Source of the DNA: Antitrichia curtipendula
Lineage: Eukaryota > Streptophyta > Bryopsida > Hypnales > Leucodontaceae
Length of the DNA stretch: 64,000 nt
Assembly (NCBI GenBank): GCA_951230915.1
Contig: OX579633.1
Coordinates: 54,946,029-55,010,028, forward strand
Reading direction: 5' to 3'
Shown here: in pieces, positions 43,880 to 58,500 of the stretch
Layout: every line of letters begins with the position of its first letter
Numbering within the stretch: the stretch's first letter is position 1
Made by a program: the position numbers and the translations under genes
Notes under the pieces: generated by a model
Told to the model about the DNA's origin: nothing
Database searches by the model: none
The model's input: only the letters and a program-made list of their open reading frames with translations

Positions 43880-46800
43880 TAACAAAATTAAAATCCACAC
43901 TATTTGAAATACACCTAGTGTTGAATTTTATTTTTTGGGGATTCAATCAAGGACTTACCAAAGGAATTTAGAGCATCCACGGACTAATAAAATAGGAATC
44001 CACAATAATCGAGATACACCTAGTGTTGGATTATTTTTCTTTTTTTATTCATCCAAGGACTTATCAAAAGAATTTAAAGCATCCACGGACTAACAAAATA
44101 GGAATCCACAATATTTAAAATACACCTAGTGTTGAATGGGTTTTGTTTTGGGGGATTCAATCAAAGATTTACCAAAAGAATTTAGATCATCCACGGACTA
44201 ACAAAATAGGAATCCACACTATTTGAAATACACCTAGTGTTGAATTTTATTTTTTGGGGATTCAATCCAGGACTTACCAAAGGAATTTAGAGCATCCACG
44301 GACTAACAAAATAGGAATCCACAATAATCGAGATACACCTAGTATTGGATTATTTTTCTTTTTTTATTCATCCAAGGACTTATCAAAAGAATTTAGATCA
44401 TCCACGGACTAACAAAATAGGAATCCACAATATTTGAAATACACCTAGTGTTGAATTTTATTTTTTGGGGATTCAATCAAGGACTTACCAAAGGAATTTA
44501 GAGCATCCACGGACTAACAAAATAGGAATCCACAATATTCGAGGTACACCTAGTGTTGAATTTTATATTTTGGGGATTCAATCAAGGACTTACCAAAGGA
44601 ATTTAGAGCATCCACGGACTAACAAAATAGGAATCCACAGTATTTGAAATACAACTAGTGTTGAATGGGTTTGTTTTGGGGGATTCAATCAAAGATTTAC
44701 CAAAAGAATTTAGATCATCCACGAACTAACAAAATTAAAATCCACACTATTTGAAATACACCTAGTGTTGAATTTTATTTTTTGGGGATTCAATCAAGGA
44801 CTTACCAAAGGAATTTAGAGCATCCACGGACTAATAAAATAGGAATCCACAATAATCGAGATACACCTAGTGTTGGATTATTTTTCTTTTTTTATTCATC
44901 CAAGGACTTACCAAAAGAATTTAAAGCATCCACGGACTAACAAAATAGGAATCCACAATAATCGAGGTACACACAGTGTTTTTGTTTCTTGTTTTTTTTT
45001 ATTCATCCAAAGACTTACCAAAAGAATTTAAAGCATCCACGGACTAACAAAATAGGAATCCACAGTATTTGAAATACAACTAGTGTTGAATGGGTTTGTT
45101 TTGGGGGATTCAATCAAAGATTTACCAAAAGAATTTAGATCATCCACGAACTAACAAAATTAAAATCCACACTATTTGAAATACACCTAGTGTTGAATTT
45201 TATTTTTTGGGGATTCAATCAAGGACTTACCAAAGGAATTTAGAGCATCCACGGACTAATAAAATAGGAATCCACAATAATCGAGATACACCTAGTGTTG
45301 GATTATTTTTCTTTTTTTATTCATCCAAGGACTTACCAAAAGAATTTAAAGCATCCACGGACTAACCAAATAGGAATCCACAATAATCGAGATACACCTA
45401 GTGTTGGATTATTTTTCTTTTTTTATTCATCCAAGGACTTATCAAAAGAATTTAAAGCATCCACGGACTAACAAAATAGGAATCCACAATATTTAAAATA
45501 CACCTAGTGTTGAATGGGTTTTGTTTTGGGGGATTCAATCAAAGATTTACCAAAAGAATTTAGATCATCCACGGACTAACAAAATAGGAATCCACACTAT
45601 TTGAAATACACCTAGTGTTGAATTTTATTTTTTGGGGATTCAATCCAGGACTTACCAAAGGAATTTAGAGCATCCACGGACTAACAAAATAGGAATCCAC
45701 AATAATCGAGATACACCTAGTATTGGATTATTTTTCTTTTTTTATTCATCCAAGGACTTATCAAAAGAATTTAGATCATCCACGGACTAACAAAATAGGA
45801 ATCCACAATATTTGAAATACACCTAGTGTTGAATTTTATTTTTTGGGGATTCAATCAAGGACTTACCAAAGGAATTTAGAGCATCCACGGACTAACAAAA
45901 TAGGAATCCACAATATTCGAGGTACACCTAGTGTAGAATTTTATATTTTGGGGATTTAATCAAGGACTTACCAAAGGAATTTAGAGCATCCACGGACTAA
46001 CAAAATAGGAATCCACAGTATTTGAAATACAACTAGTGTTGAATGGGTTTGTTTTGGGGGATTCAATCAAAGATTTACCAAAAGAATTTAGATCATCCAC
46101 GAACTAACAAAATTAAAATCCACACTATTTGAAATACACCTAGTGTTGAATTTTATTTTTTGGGGATTCAATCAAGGACTTACCAAAGGAATTTAGAGCA
46201 TCCACGGACTAATAAAATAGGAATCCACAATAATCGAGATACACCTAGTGTTGGATTATTTTTCTTTTTTTATTCATCCAAGGACTTACCAAAAGAATTT
46301 AAAGCATCCACGGACTAACAAAATAGGAATCCACAATAATCGAGGTACACACAGTGTTTTTGTTTCTTGTTTTTTTTTATTCATCCAAAGACTTACCAAA
46401 AGAATTTAAAGCATCCACGGACTAACAAAATAGGAATCCACAGTATTTGAAATACAACTAGTGTTGAATGGGTTTGTTTTGGGGGATTCAATCAAAGATT
46501 TACCAAAAGAATTTAGATCATCCACGAACTAACAAAATTAAAATCCACACTATTTGAAATACACCTAGTGTTGAATTTTATTTTTTGGGGATTCAATCAA
46601 GGACTTACCAAAGGAATTTAGAGCATCCACGGACTAATAAAATAGGAATCCACAATAATCGAGATACACCTAGTGTTGGATTATTTTTCTTTTTTTATTC
46701 ATCCAAGGACTTACCAAAAGAATTTAAAGCATCCACGGACTAACCAAATAGGAATCCACAATAATCGAGATACACCTAGTGTTGGATTATTTTTCTTTTT

Positions 46801-49800
46801 TTATTCATCCAAGGACTTATCAAAAGAATTTAAAGCATCCACGGACTAACAAAATAGGAATCCACAATATTTAAAATACACCTAGTGTTGAATGGGTTTT
46901 GTTTTGGGGGATTCAATCAAAGATTTACCAAAAGAATTTAGATCATCCACGGACTAACAAAATAGGAATCCACACTATTTGAAATACACCTAGTGTTGAA
47001 TTTTATTTTTTGGGGATTCAATCCAGGACTTACCAAAGGAATTTAGAGCATCCACGGACTAACAAAATAGGAATCCACAATAATCGAGATACACCTAGTA
47101 TTGGATTATTTTTCTTTTTTTATTCATCCAAGGACTTATCAAAAGAATTTAGATCATCCACGGACTAACAAAATAGGAATCCACAATATTTGAAATACAC
47201 CTAGTGTTGAATTTTATTTTTTGGGGATTCAATCAAGGACTTACCAAAGGAATTTAGAGCATCCACGGACTAACAAAATAGGAATCCACAATATTCGAGG
47301 TACACCTAGTGTTGAATTTTATATTTTGGGGATTCAATCAAGGACTTACCAAAGGAATTTAGAGCATCCACGGACTAACAAAATAGGAATCCACAGTATT
47401 TGAAATACACCTAGTGTTGAATTTTATTTTTTGGGGATTCAATCAAGGACTTACCAAAGGAATTTAGAGCATCCACGGACTAACAAAATTAAAATCCACA
47501 CTATTTGAAATACACCTAGTGTTGAATTTTATTTTTTGGGGATTCAATCAAGGACTTACCAAAGGAATTTAGAGCATCCACGGACTAATAAAATAGGAAT
47601 CCACAATAATCGAGATACACCTAGTGTTGGATTATTTTTCTTTTTTTATTCATCCAAGGACTTATCAAAAGAATTTAAAGCATCCACGGACTAACAAAAT
47701 AGGAATCCACAATATTTAAAATACACCTAGTGTTGAATGGGTTTTGTTTTGGGGGATTCAATCAAAGATTTACCAAAAGAATTTAGATCATCCACGGACT
47801 AACAAAATAGGAATCCACACTATTTGAAATACACCTAGTGTTGAATTTTATTTTTTGGGGATTCAATCCAGGACTTACCAAAGGAATTTAGAGCATCCAC
47901 GGACTAACAAAATAGGAATCCACAATAATCGAGATACACCTAGTATTGGATTATTTTTCTTTTTTTATTCATCCAAGGACTTATCAAAAGAATTTAGATC
48001 ATCCACGGACTAACAAAATAGGAATCCACAATATTTGAAATACACCTAGTGTTGAATTTTATTTTTTGGGGATTCAATCAAGGACTTACCAAAGGAATTT
48101 AGAGCATCCACGGACTAACAAAATAGGAATCCACAATATTCGAGGTACACCTAGTGTTGAATTTTATATTTTGGGGATTCAATCAAGGACTTACCAAAGG
48201 AATTTAGAGCATCCACGGACTAACAAAATAGGAATCCACAGTATTTGAAATACAACTAGTGTTGAATGGGTTTGTTTTGGGGGATTCAATCAAAGATTTA
48301 CCAAAAGAATTTAGATCATCCACGAACTAACAAAATTAAAATCCACACTATTTGAAATACACCTAGTGTTGAATTTTATTTTTTGGGGATTCAATCAAGG
48401 ACTTACCAAAGGAATTTAGAGCATCCACGGACTAATAAAATAGGAATCCACAATAATCGAGATACACCTAGTGTTGGATTATTTTTCTTTTTTTATTCAT
48501 CCAAGGACTTACCAAAAGAATTTAAAGCATCCACGGACTAACAAAATAGGAATCCACAATAATCGAGGTACACACAGTGTTTTTGTTTCTTGTTTTTTTT
48601 TATTCATCCAAAGACTTACCAAAAGAATTTAAAGCATCCACGGACTAACAAAATAGGAATCCACAGTATTTGAAATACAACTAGTGTTGAATGGGTTTGT
48701 TTTGGGGGATTCAATCAAAGATTTACCAAAAGAATTTAGATCATCCACGAACTAACAAAATTAAAATCCACACTATTTGAAATACACCTAGTGTTGAATT
48801 TTATTTTTTGGGGATTCAATCAAGGACTTACCAAAGGAATTTAGAGCATCCACGGACTAATAAAATAGGAATCCACAATAATCGAGATACACCTAGTGTT
48901 GGATTATTTTTCTTTTTTTATTCATCCAAGGACTTACCAAAAGAATTTAAAGCATCCACGGACTAACCAAATAGGAATCCACAATAATCGAGATACACCT
49001 AGTGTTGGATTATTTTTCTTTTTTTATTCATCCAAGGACTTATCAAAAGAATTTAAAGCATCCACGGACTAACAAAATAGGAATCCACAATATTTAAAAT
49101 ACACCTAGTGTTGAATGGGTTTTGTTTTGGGGGATTCAATCAAAGATTTACCAAAAGAATTTAGATCATCCACGGACTAACAAAATAGGAATCCACACTA
49201 TTTGAAATACACCTAGTGTTGAATTTTATTTTTTGGGGATTCAATCCAGGACTTACCAAAGGAATTTAGAGCATCCACGGACTAACAAAATAGGAATCCA
49301 CAATAATCGAGATACACCTAGTATTGGATTATTTTTCTTTTTTTATTCATCCAAGGACTTATCAAAAGAATTTAGATCATCCACGGACTAACAAAATAGG
49401 AATCCACAATATTTGAAATACACCTAGTGTTGAATTTTATTTTTTGGGGATTCAATCAAGGACTTACCAAAGGAATTTAGAGCATCCACGGACTAACAAA
49501 ATAGGAATCCACAATATTCGAGGTACACCTAGTGTAGAATTTTATATTTTGGGGATTTAATCAAGGACTTACCAAAGGAATTTAGAGCATCCACGGACTA
49601 ACAAAATAGGAATCCACAGTATTTGAAATACAACTAGTGTTGAATGGGTTTGTTTTGGGGGATTCAATCAAAGATTTACCAAAAGAATTTAGATCATCCA
49701 CGAACTAACAAAATTAAAATCCACACTATTTGAAATACACCTAGTGTTGAATTTTATTTTTTGGGGATTCAATCAAGGACTTACCAAAGGAATTTAGAGC

Positions 49801-50920
49801 ATCCACGGACTAATAAAATAGGAATCCACAATAATCGAGATACACCTAGTGTTGGATTATTTTTCTTTTTTTATTCATCCAAGGACTTACCAAAAGAATT
49901 TAAAGCATCCACGGACTAACAAAATAGGAATCCACAATAATCGAGGTACACACAGTGTTTTTGTTTCTTGTTTTTTTTTATTCATCCAAAGACTTACCAA
50001 AAGAATTTAAAGCATCCACGGACTAACAAAATAGGAATCCACAGTATTTGAAATACAACTAGTGTTGAATGGGTTTGTTTTGGGGGATTCAATCAAAGAT
50101 TTACCAAAAGAATTTAGATCATCCACGAACTAACAAAATTAAAATCCACACTATTTGAAATACACCTAGTGTTGAATTTTATTTTTTGGGGATTCAATCA
50201 AGGACTTACCAAAGGAATTTAGAGCATCCACGGACTAATAAAATAGGAATCCACAATAATCGAGATACACCTAGTGTTGGATTATTTTTCTTTTTTTATT
50301 CATCCAAGGACTTACCAAAAGAATTTAAAGCATCCACGGACTAACCAAATAGGAATCCACAATAATCGAGATACACCTAGTGTTGGATTATTTTTCTTTT
50401 TTTATTCATCCAAGGACTTATCAAAAGAATTTAAAGCATCCACGGACTAACAAAATAGGAATCCACAATATTTAAAATACACCTAGTGTTGAATGGGTTT
50501 TGTTTTGGGGGATTCAATCAAAGATTTACCAAAAGAATTTAGATCATCCACGGACTAACAAAATAGGAATCCACACTATTTGAAATACACCTAGTGTTGA
50601 ATTTTATTTTTTGGGGATTCAATCCAGGACTTACCAAAGGAATTTAGAGCATCCACGGACTAACAAAATAGGAATCCACAATAATCGAGATACACCTAGT
50701 ATTGGATTATTTTTCTTTTTTTATTCATCCAAGGACTTATCAAAAGAATTTAGATCATCCACGGACTAACAAAATAGGAATCCACAATATTTGAAATACA
50801 CCTAGTGTTGAATTTTATTTTTTGGGGATTCAATCAAGGACTTACCAAAGGAATTTAGAGCATCCACGGACTAACAAAATAGGAATCCACAATATTCGAG
50901 GTACACCTAGTGTTGAATTT
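43880..50920 (+). repeat. 3,601 bp higher-order repeat, two near-identical copies
   Basis: Distinctive monomer variants recur exactly 3,601 bases apart: an identical stretch at 44465 and 48066, another at 47221 and 50822, the AGTGTAGAAT variant at 45930 and 49531, and the AAAATTAAAATCC variant at 43884 and 47485. 3,601 is about 34 monomers. Inside the unit a shorter ~1,375-1,380 bp spacing recurs (CACACAGTGTTTTTG variant at 44964/46339 and 48563/49943). The copies are almost base-identical, so the duplication is recent. A further partial copy of part of it lies near 57780-58660. Confidence 0.85.
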
Positions 50921-53189
50921 TATTTTTTGGGGATTCAATCAAGGACTTACCAAAGGAATTTAGAGCATCCACGGACTAATAAAATAGGAATCCACAATAA
51001 TCGAGATACACCTAGTGTTGGATTATTTTTCTTTTTTTATTCATCCAAGGACTTACCAAAAGAATTTAAAGCATCCACGGACTAACAAAATAGGAATCCA
51101 CAATAATCGAGATACACCTAGTGTTGGATTATTTTTCTTTTTTTATTCATCCAAGGACTTATCAAAAGAATTTAAAGCATCCACGGACTAACAAAATAGG
51201 AATCCACAATATTTAAAATACACCTAGTGTTGAATGGGTTTTGTTTTGGGGGATTCAATCAAAGATTTACCAAAAGAATTTAGATCATCCACGGACTAAC
51301 AAAATAGGAATCCACACTATTTGAAATACACCTAGTGATGAATTTTATTTTTTGGGGATTCAATCAAGGACTTACCAAAAGAATTTAAAGCATCCGCGGA
51401 CTAACAAAATAAAAATCCACAATATTTGAAATACACCTAGTGTTGAATGGGTCTGGTTTTGGGGGATTCAATCAAAGATTTACCAAAACAATTTAGAGTA
51501 TCCACGGTCTAACAAAATAGGAATCCACAATATTTGAAATACACCTAGTGTTGAATTTTATTTTTTGGGGATTCAATCAAGGACTTACCAAAGGAATTTA
51601 GAGCATCCACGGACTAAAAAAATAGGAATCCACAATATTCGAGGTACACCTAGTGTTGGATGTTTCTTTTTTTTTTTGGTTTATCCCAGGACTTACCAAA
51701 AGAATTTAAAGCAACCACGGACTAACAAAATAGGAATCCACAATATTTGAAATACACCTAGTATAATTGAATAGGTTTTATTTTGGGGGGATTCAATCAA
51801 GGACTTACTAAAAGAATTTAGAGCATCCACGGATTAACAAAATAGGAATCCACAATATTTGAAATACACCTAGTGTTGAATTATCTTTTTTGGGGGATTC
51901 AATCAAGGACTTACTAAAAGAATTTAGAGCATCCACGGATTAACAAAATAGGAATCCACAATATTTGAAATACACCTAGTGTTGAATTATCTTTTGGGGG
52001 GGATTCAATCAAGGACTTACTAAAAGAATTTAGAGCATCCACGGATTAACAAAATAGGAATCCACAATAATCGAGATACAGCTAATGTTGGATTATTTTT
52101 CTTTTTTTATTCATCCAAGGACTTACCAAAAGAATTTAAAGCATCCACGGACTAACAAAATAGGAATCCACACTATTTGAAATACACCTAGTGTTGAATT
52201 TTATATTTTTGGGATTCAATGAAGGACTTACCAAGGAATTTAGAGCATCCACGGACTAACAAATTAAGAATCCACAATAATCGAGGTACACCTAATGTTG
52301 GATATTTTTTTTTTTTTTTATTCATCCAAGGACTTACCAAAAGAATTTAAAGCATCCACGGACTAACAAAATAGGAATCCACAATATTTGAAATACACCT
52401 AGTGTAGAATGGGTTTTGTTTTGGGGGATTCAATCAAAGATTTACCAAAAGAATTTAGATCATCCACGGATTAACAAAATAGGAATCCACAGTATTTGAA
52501 ATACACCTAGTGTTGAATTTTATTTTTTGGGGATTCAATCAAGGACTTACCAAAGGAATTTAGAGCATCCACGGACTAAAAAAATAGGAATCCACAATAT
52601 TCGAGGTACACCTAGTGTTGGATGTTGTTGTTTTTTTGGATTTATCCAAGGACTTACCAAAAGAATTTAAAGCAACCACGGACTAACAAAATAGGAATCC
52701 ACAATATTTGAAATACACCTAGTATTAAATTTTCTTTTGGGGGGGATTCAATCAAGGACTTACCAAAGGAATTTAGAGCATCCACGGACTTAAAAAAATA
52801 GGAATCCACAATATTCGAGGTACACCTAGTGTTGGATTGGGTTTTTTTTTTGGATTTATCCCAGGACTTACCAAAAGAATTTAAAGCATCCACGGACTAA
52901 CAAAATAGGAATCCACAATATTTGAAATACACCTAGTATTGAATTTTCTTTTGGGGGGGATTCAATCAAGGACTTACTAAAAGAATTTAGACCATCCACG
53001 GACTAACAAAATAGGAATCCACAATAATCGAGATACACATAGTGATTTTTTTTTTTTTTTTTTTTTATTCATCCAAGGACTTACGAAAAGAATTTAAAGC
53101 ATCCACGGACTAACAAAATAGGAATCCACAATATTTGAAATACACCTAGTGTTGAATTGGTTTTGTTTTTGGGGATTCAATCAAAGATT

Positions 53190-55550
53190 TACCAAAAGAA
53201 TTTAAAGCATCCTCGGACTAACAATATAGGAATCCACAATATTTGAAATACACCTAGTATAATTGAATGAGTTTTGTTTTGAAGGGATTCAATCAAGGAC
53301 TTACGAAAAGAATTTAGAGCATCCACGGATTAACAAAATAGGAATCTACACTATTTGAAATACACCTAGTATTGAATTTTATATTTTGGGGATTCAATCG
53401 AGGACTTACCAAAGGAATTTAAAGCATCCACGGACTAACAAAATAGGAATCCACAATATTTGAAATACACCTAGTATAATTGAATGGGTTTTATTTTGGG
53501 GGGATTCTATCAAGGACTTACTAAAAAAATTTAGAGCATCCACGGATTAACAAAATAGGAATCCACAGTATTTGAATTACACCTAGTGCTGGATTTTCTT
53601 CTGGCGGGGATTCAAGCAAGGAGGTACCAAAAGAATTTAAAGCATCCACGGACTAACAAAATAGGAATCCACACTATTTGAAATACACCTAGTGTTGAAT
53701 TTTATTTTTTGGGGATTCAATCAAGGACTTACCAAAGGAATTTAGATCATCCACGGACTAACAAAATAGGAATCCACTATAATCGAGGTACACATAGTGT
53801 TTGCTTTTTTTGTTTTTTTTTATTCATCCAAGGACTTACGAAAAGAATTTAAAGCATCCACGGACTAACAATATAGGAATCCACAATATTTGAAATACAC
53901 CTAGTATAATTGAATGAGTTTTGTTTTGAAGGGATTCAATCAAGGACTTACGAAAAGAATTTAGAGCATCCACGGATTAACAAAATAGGAATCTACACTA
54001 TTTGAAATACACCTAGTGTTGAATTTTATATTTTGGGGATTCAATCAAGGACTTACCAAAGGAATTTAAAGCATCCACGGACTAACAAAATAGGAATCTA
54101 CAATATTTGAAATACACCTAGTGTTGAATGGGTTTTGTTTTGGGGGACTCAATCAAAGATTTACCAAAAGAATTTAAAGCATCCACGGACTAACAAAATA
54201 GGAGTCCACAATATTTGAAATACAACTAGTGTTGAATTGGTTTTGTTTTGGGGGATTCAATCAAAGATTTACCAAAAGAATTTAAAGCATCCACGGACTA
54301 ACAAAATAGGAATCCACAATATTCGAGGTACACCTAGTGTTGGATGTTTCATCCTTTTTGGATTCATCCAAGGACTTACCAAAAGAATTTAAAGCATCCA
54401 CGGACTAACAAAATAGGAATCCACACTATTTGAAATACACCTAGTGTTGAATTTTATTTTCTGGGGATTCAATCAAGGGCTTACCAAAGGAATTTAGAGC
54501 ATCCACAGACTAACAAAATAGGAATCCACAATATTCGAGGTACACCTAGTGTTGGATGTTTCTTCCTTTTTGGATTCATCCAAGGACTTACCAAAAGAAT
54601 TTAAAGCATCCACGAACTAACAAAATAAGACTCCACAATATTTGAAATACACCTAGTATAATTGAATGGGTTTTGTTTTGGGGGGATTCAATCAAGGACT
54701 TACTAAAAGAATTTAGATCATCCACAGACTAACAAAATAGGAATCCACACTATTTGAAATACACCTAGTCTTGAATTTTAGATTTTGGGGATTCAATCAA
54801 GGACTTACCAAAGGAATTTAGAGCATCCACGGACTAGCAAAATAGGAATCCACAATAGTCGAGATACACCTAGTGTTGGATTATTTTTTTTATTTTTATT
54901 CATCCAAGGACTTACCAAAAGAATTTAAAGCATCCACGGACTAACAAAATAAGACTCCACAATATTTGAAATACACCTAGTATAATTGAATGGGTTTTGT
55001 TTTGGGGGGATTCAATCAAGGACTTACTAAAAGAATTTAGATCATCCACAGACTAACAAAATAGGAATCCACACTATTTGAAATACACCTAGTCTTGAAT
55101 TTTAGATTTTAGGGGATTCAATCAAGGACTTACCAAAGGAATTTAGAGCATCCACGGACTAGCAAAATAGGAATCCACAATAATCGAGATACACCTAATG
55201 TTGGATTATTTTTCTTTTTTTATTCATCCAAGGACTTACGAAAAGAATTTAAAGCATCCACGGACTAACAAAATAGGAATCCACACTATTTGAAATACAC
55301 CTAGTGTTGAATTTTATATTTTTGGGATTCAATGAAGGACTTACCAAGGAATTTAGAGCATCCACGGACTAACAAATTAGGAATCCACAATAATCGAGGT
55401 ACACCTAATGTTGGATATTTTTTTTTTTTTTTTATTCATCCAAGGACTTACCAAAAGAATTTAAAGCATCCACGGACTAACAAAACAGGAATCCACAATA
55501 TTTGAAATACACCTAGTGTAGAATGGGTTTTGTTTTTGGGGATTCAATCA
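53190..55550 (+). repeat. Segment of an ~8,450 bp duplication in the satellite, first copy
   Basis: Marker variants recur with a constant offset of ~8,450 bases in 61640-64000: CCTAGTGCTGGATTTTCTTC at 53583 and 62033, TAATTGAATGAGTTTTGTTT at 53259 and 61709, and ATTGAATGGGTTTTGTTTTG at 54661 and 63111. The match runs to the window end, so its full length is unknown. Confidence 0.75.
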
Positions 55551-58500
55551 AAGATTTACCAAAAGAATTTAGATCATCCACGGATTAACAAAATAGGAAT
55601 CCACAGTATTTGAAATACACCTAGTGTTGAATTTTATTTTTTGGGGATTCAATCAAGGACTTACCAAAGGAATTTAGAGCATCCACGGACTAAAAAAATA
55701 GGAATCCACAATATTCGAGGTACACCTAGTGTTGGATGTTGTTGTTTTTTTGGATTTATCCAAGGACTTACCAAAAGAATTTAAAGCAACCACGGACTAA
55801 CAAAATAGGAATCCACAATATTTGAATTACACCTAGTATTGAATTTTCTTTTGGGGGGGATTCAATCAAGGACTTACCAAAGGAATTTAGAGCATCCACG
55901 GACTAAAAAAATAGGAATCCACAGTATTCGAGGTACACCTAGTGTTGGATGGGTTTTTTTTTTTGGATTTATCCCAGGACTTACCAAAAGAATTTAAAGC
56001 ATCCACGGACTAACAAAATAGGAATCCACAATATTTGAAATACACCTAGTATAATTGAATAGGTTTTATTTTGGGGGGATTCAATCAAGGACTTACTAAA
56101 AGAATTTAGAGCATCCACGGATTAACAAAATAGGAATCCACAATATTTGAAATACACCTAGTGTTGAATTATCTTTTGGGGGGGATTCAAGCAAGGACTT
56201 ACTAAAAAAATTTAGAGCATCCACGGATTAACAAAATAGGAATCCACAATAATCGAGATACACCTAATGTTGGATTATTTTTCTTTTTTTATTCATCCAA
56301 GGACTTACCAAAAGAATTTAAAGCATCCACGGACTAACAAAATAAAAATCCACAATATTTGAAATACACCTAGTATAATTGAATGAGTTTTGTTTTGGGG
56401 GGATTCAATCAAGGACTTACTAAAAGAATTTAGATCATCCACAGACTAACAAAATAGGAATCCACACTATTTGAAATACACCTAGTCTTGAATTTTAGAT
56501 TTTGGGGATTCAATCAAGGACTTACCAAAGGAATTTAGAGCATCCACGGACTAGCAAAATAGGAATCCACAATAGTCGAGATACACCTAGTGTTGGATTA
56601 TTTTTTTTATTTTTATTCATCCAAGGACTTACCAAAAGAATTTAAAGCATCCACGGACTAACAAAATAAGACTCCACAATATTTGAAATACACCTAGTAT
56701 AATTGAATGGGTTTTGTTTTGGGGGGATTCAATCAAGGACTTACTAAAAGAATTTAGATCATCCACAGACTAACAAAATAGGAATCCACACTATTTGAAA
56801 TACACCTAGTCTTGAATTTTAGATTTTAGGGGATTCAATCAAGGACTTACCAAAGGAATTTAGCGCATCCACGGACTAGCAAAATAGGAATCCACAATAA
56901 TCGAGATACACCTAATGTTGGATTATTTTTCTTTTTTTATTCATCCAAGGACTTACGAAAAGAATTTAAAGCATCCACGGACTAACAAAATAGGAATCCA
57001 CACTATTTGAAATACACCTAGTGTTGAATTTTATATTTTTGGGATTCAATGAAGGACTTACCAAAGGAATTTAGAGCATCCACGGACTAAAAAAATAGGA
57101 ATCCACAATATTCGAGGTACACCTAGTGTTGGATGTTGTTGTTTTTTTGGATTTATCCCAGGACTTACCAAAAGAATTTAAAGCATCCACGGACTAACAA
57201 AATAGGAATCCACAATATTTGAAATACACCTAGTATAATTGAATAGGTTTTATTTTGGGGGGATTCAATCAAGGACTTACTAAAAGAATTTAGAGCATCC
57301 ACGGATTAACAAAATAGGAATCCACAATATTTGAAATACACCTAGTGTTGAATTATCTTTTGGGGGGGATTCAAGCAAGGACTTACTAAAAAAATTTAGA
57401 GCATCCACGGATTAACAAAATAGGAATCCACAATAATCGAGATACACCTAATGTTGGATTATTTTTCTTTTTTTATTCATCCAAAGACTTACCAAAAGAA
57501 TTTAAAGCATCCACGGACTAACAAAATAGGAATCCACACTATTTGAAATACACCTAGTGTTGAATTTTATATTTTTGGGATTCAATGAAGGACTTACCAA
57601 GGAATTTAGAGCATCCACGGACTAACAAATTAAGAATCCACAATAATCGAGGTACACCTAATGTTGGATATTTTTTTTTTTTTTTATTCATCCAAGGACT
57701 TACCAAAAGAATTTAAAGCATCCACATACTAACAAAATAGGAATCCACAATATTTGAAATACAACTAGTGTTGAATGGGTTTTGTTTTCAGTTATTCAAT
57801 CAAAGATTTACCAAAAGAATTTAGATCATCCACGGACTAACAAAATAGGAATCCACACTATTTGAAATACACCTAGTGTTGAATTTTATTTTTTGGGGAT
57901 TCAATCAAGGACTTACCAAAGGAATTTAGAGCATCCACGGACTAACAAAATAGGAATCCACAATAATCGAGATACACCTAGTATTGGATTATTTTTCTTT
58001 TTTTATTCATCCAAGGACTTATCAAAAGAATTTAGATCATCCACGGACTAACAAAATAGGAATCCACAATATTTGAAATACACCTAGTGTTGAATTTTAT
58101 TTTTTGGGGATTCAATCAAGGACTTACCAAAGGAATTTAGAGCATCCACGGACTAACAAAATAGGAATCCACAATATTCGAGGTACACCTAGTGTAGAAT
58201 TTTATATTTTGGGGATTTAATCAAGGACTTACCAAAGGAATTTAGAGCATCCACGGACTAACAAAATAGGAATCCACAGTATTTGAAATACAACTAGTGT
58301 TGAATGGGTTTGTTTTGGGGGATTCAATCAAAGATTTACCAAAAGAATTTAGATCATCCACGAACTAACAAAATTAAAATCCACACTATTTGAAATACAC
58401 CTAGTGTTGAATTTTATTTTTTGGGGATTCAATCAAGGACTTACCAAAGGAATTTAGAGCATCCACGGACTAATAAAATAGGAATCCACAATAATCGAGA

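Noticed and set aside
43193..51750. Repeated 60-87 codon open frames (IQSRTYQRNLEHPRTNK-type) in the satellite
   Set aside because: They recur only because the monomer repeats, have no independent codon signature, and run into the T-rich linker. They are by-products of the array.
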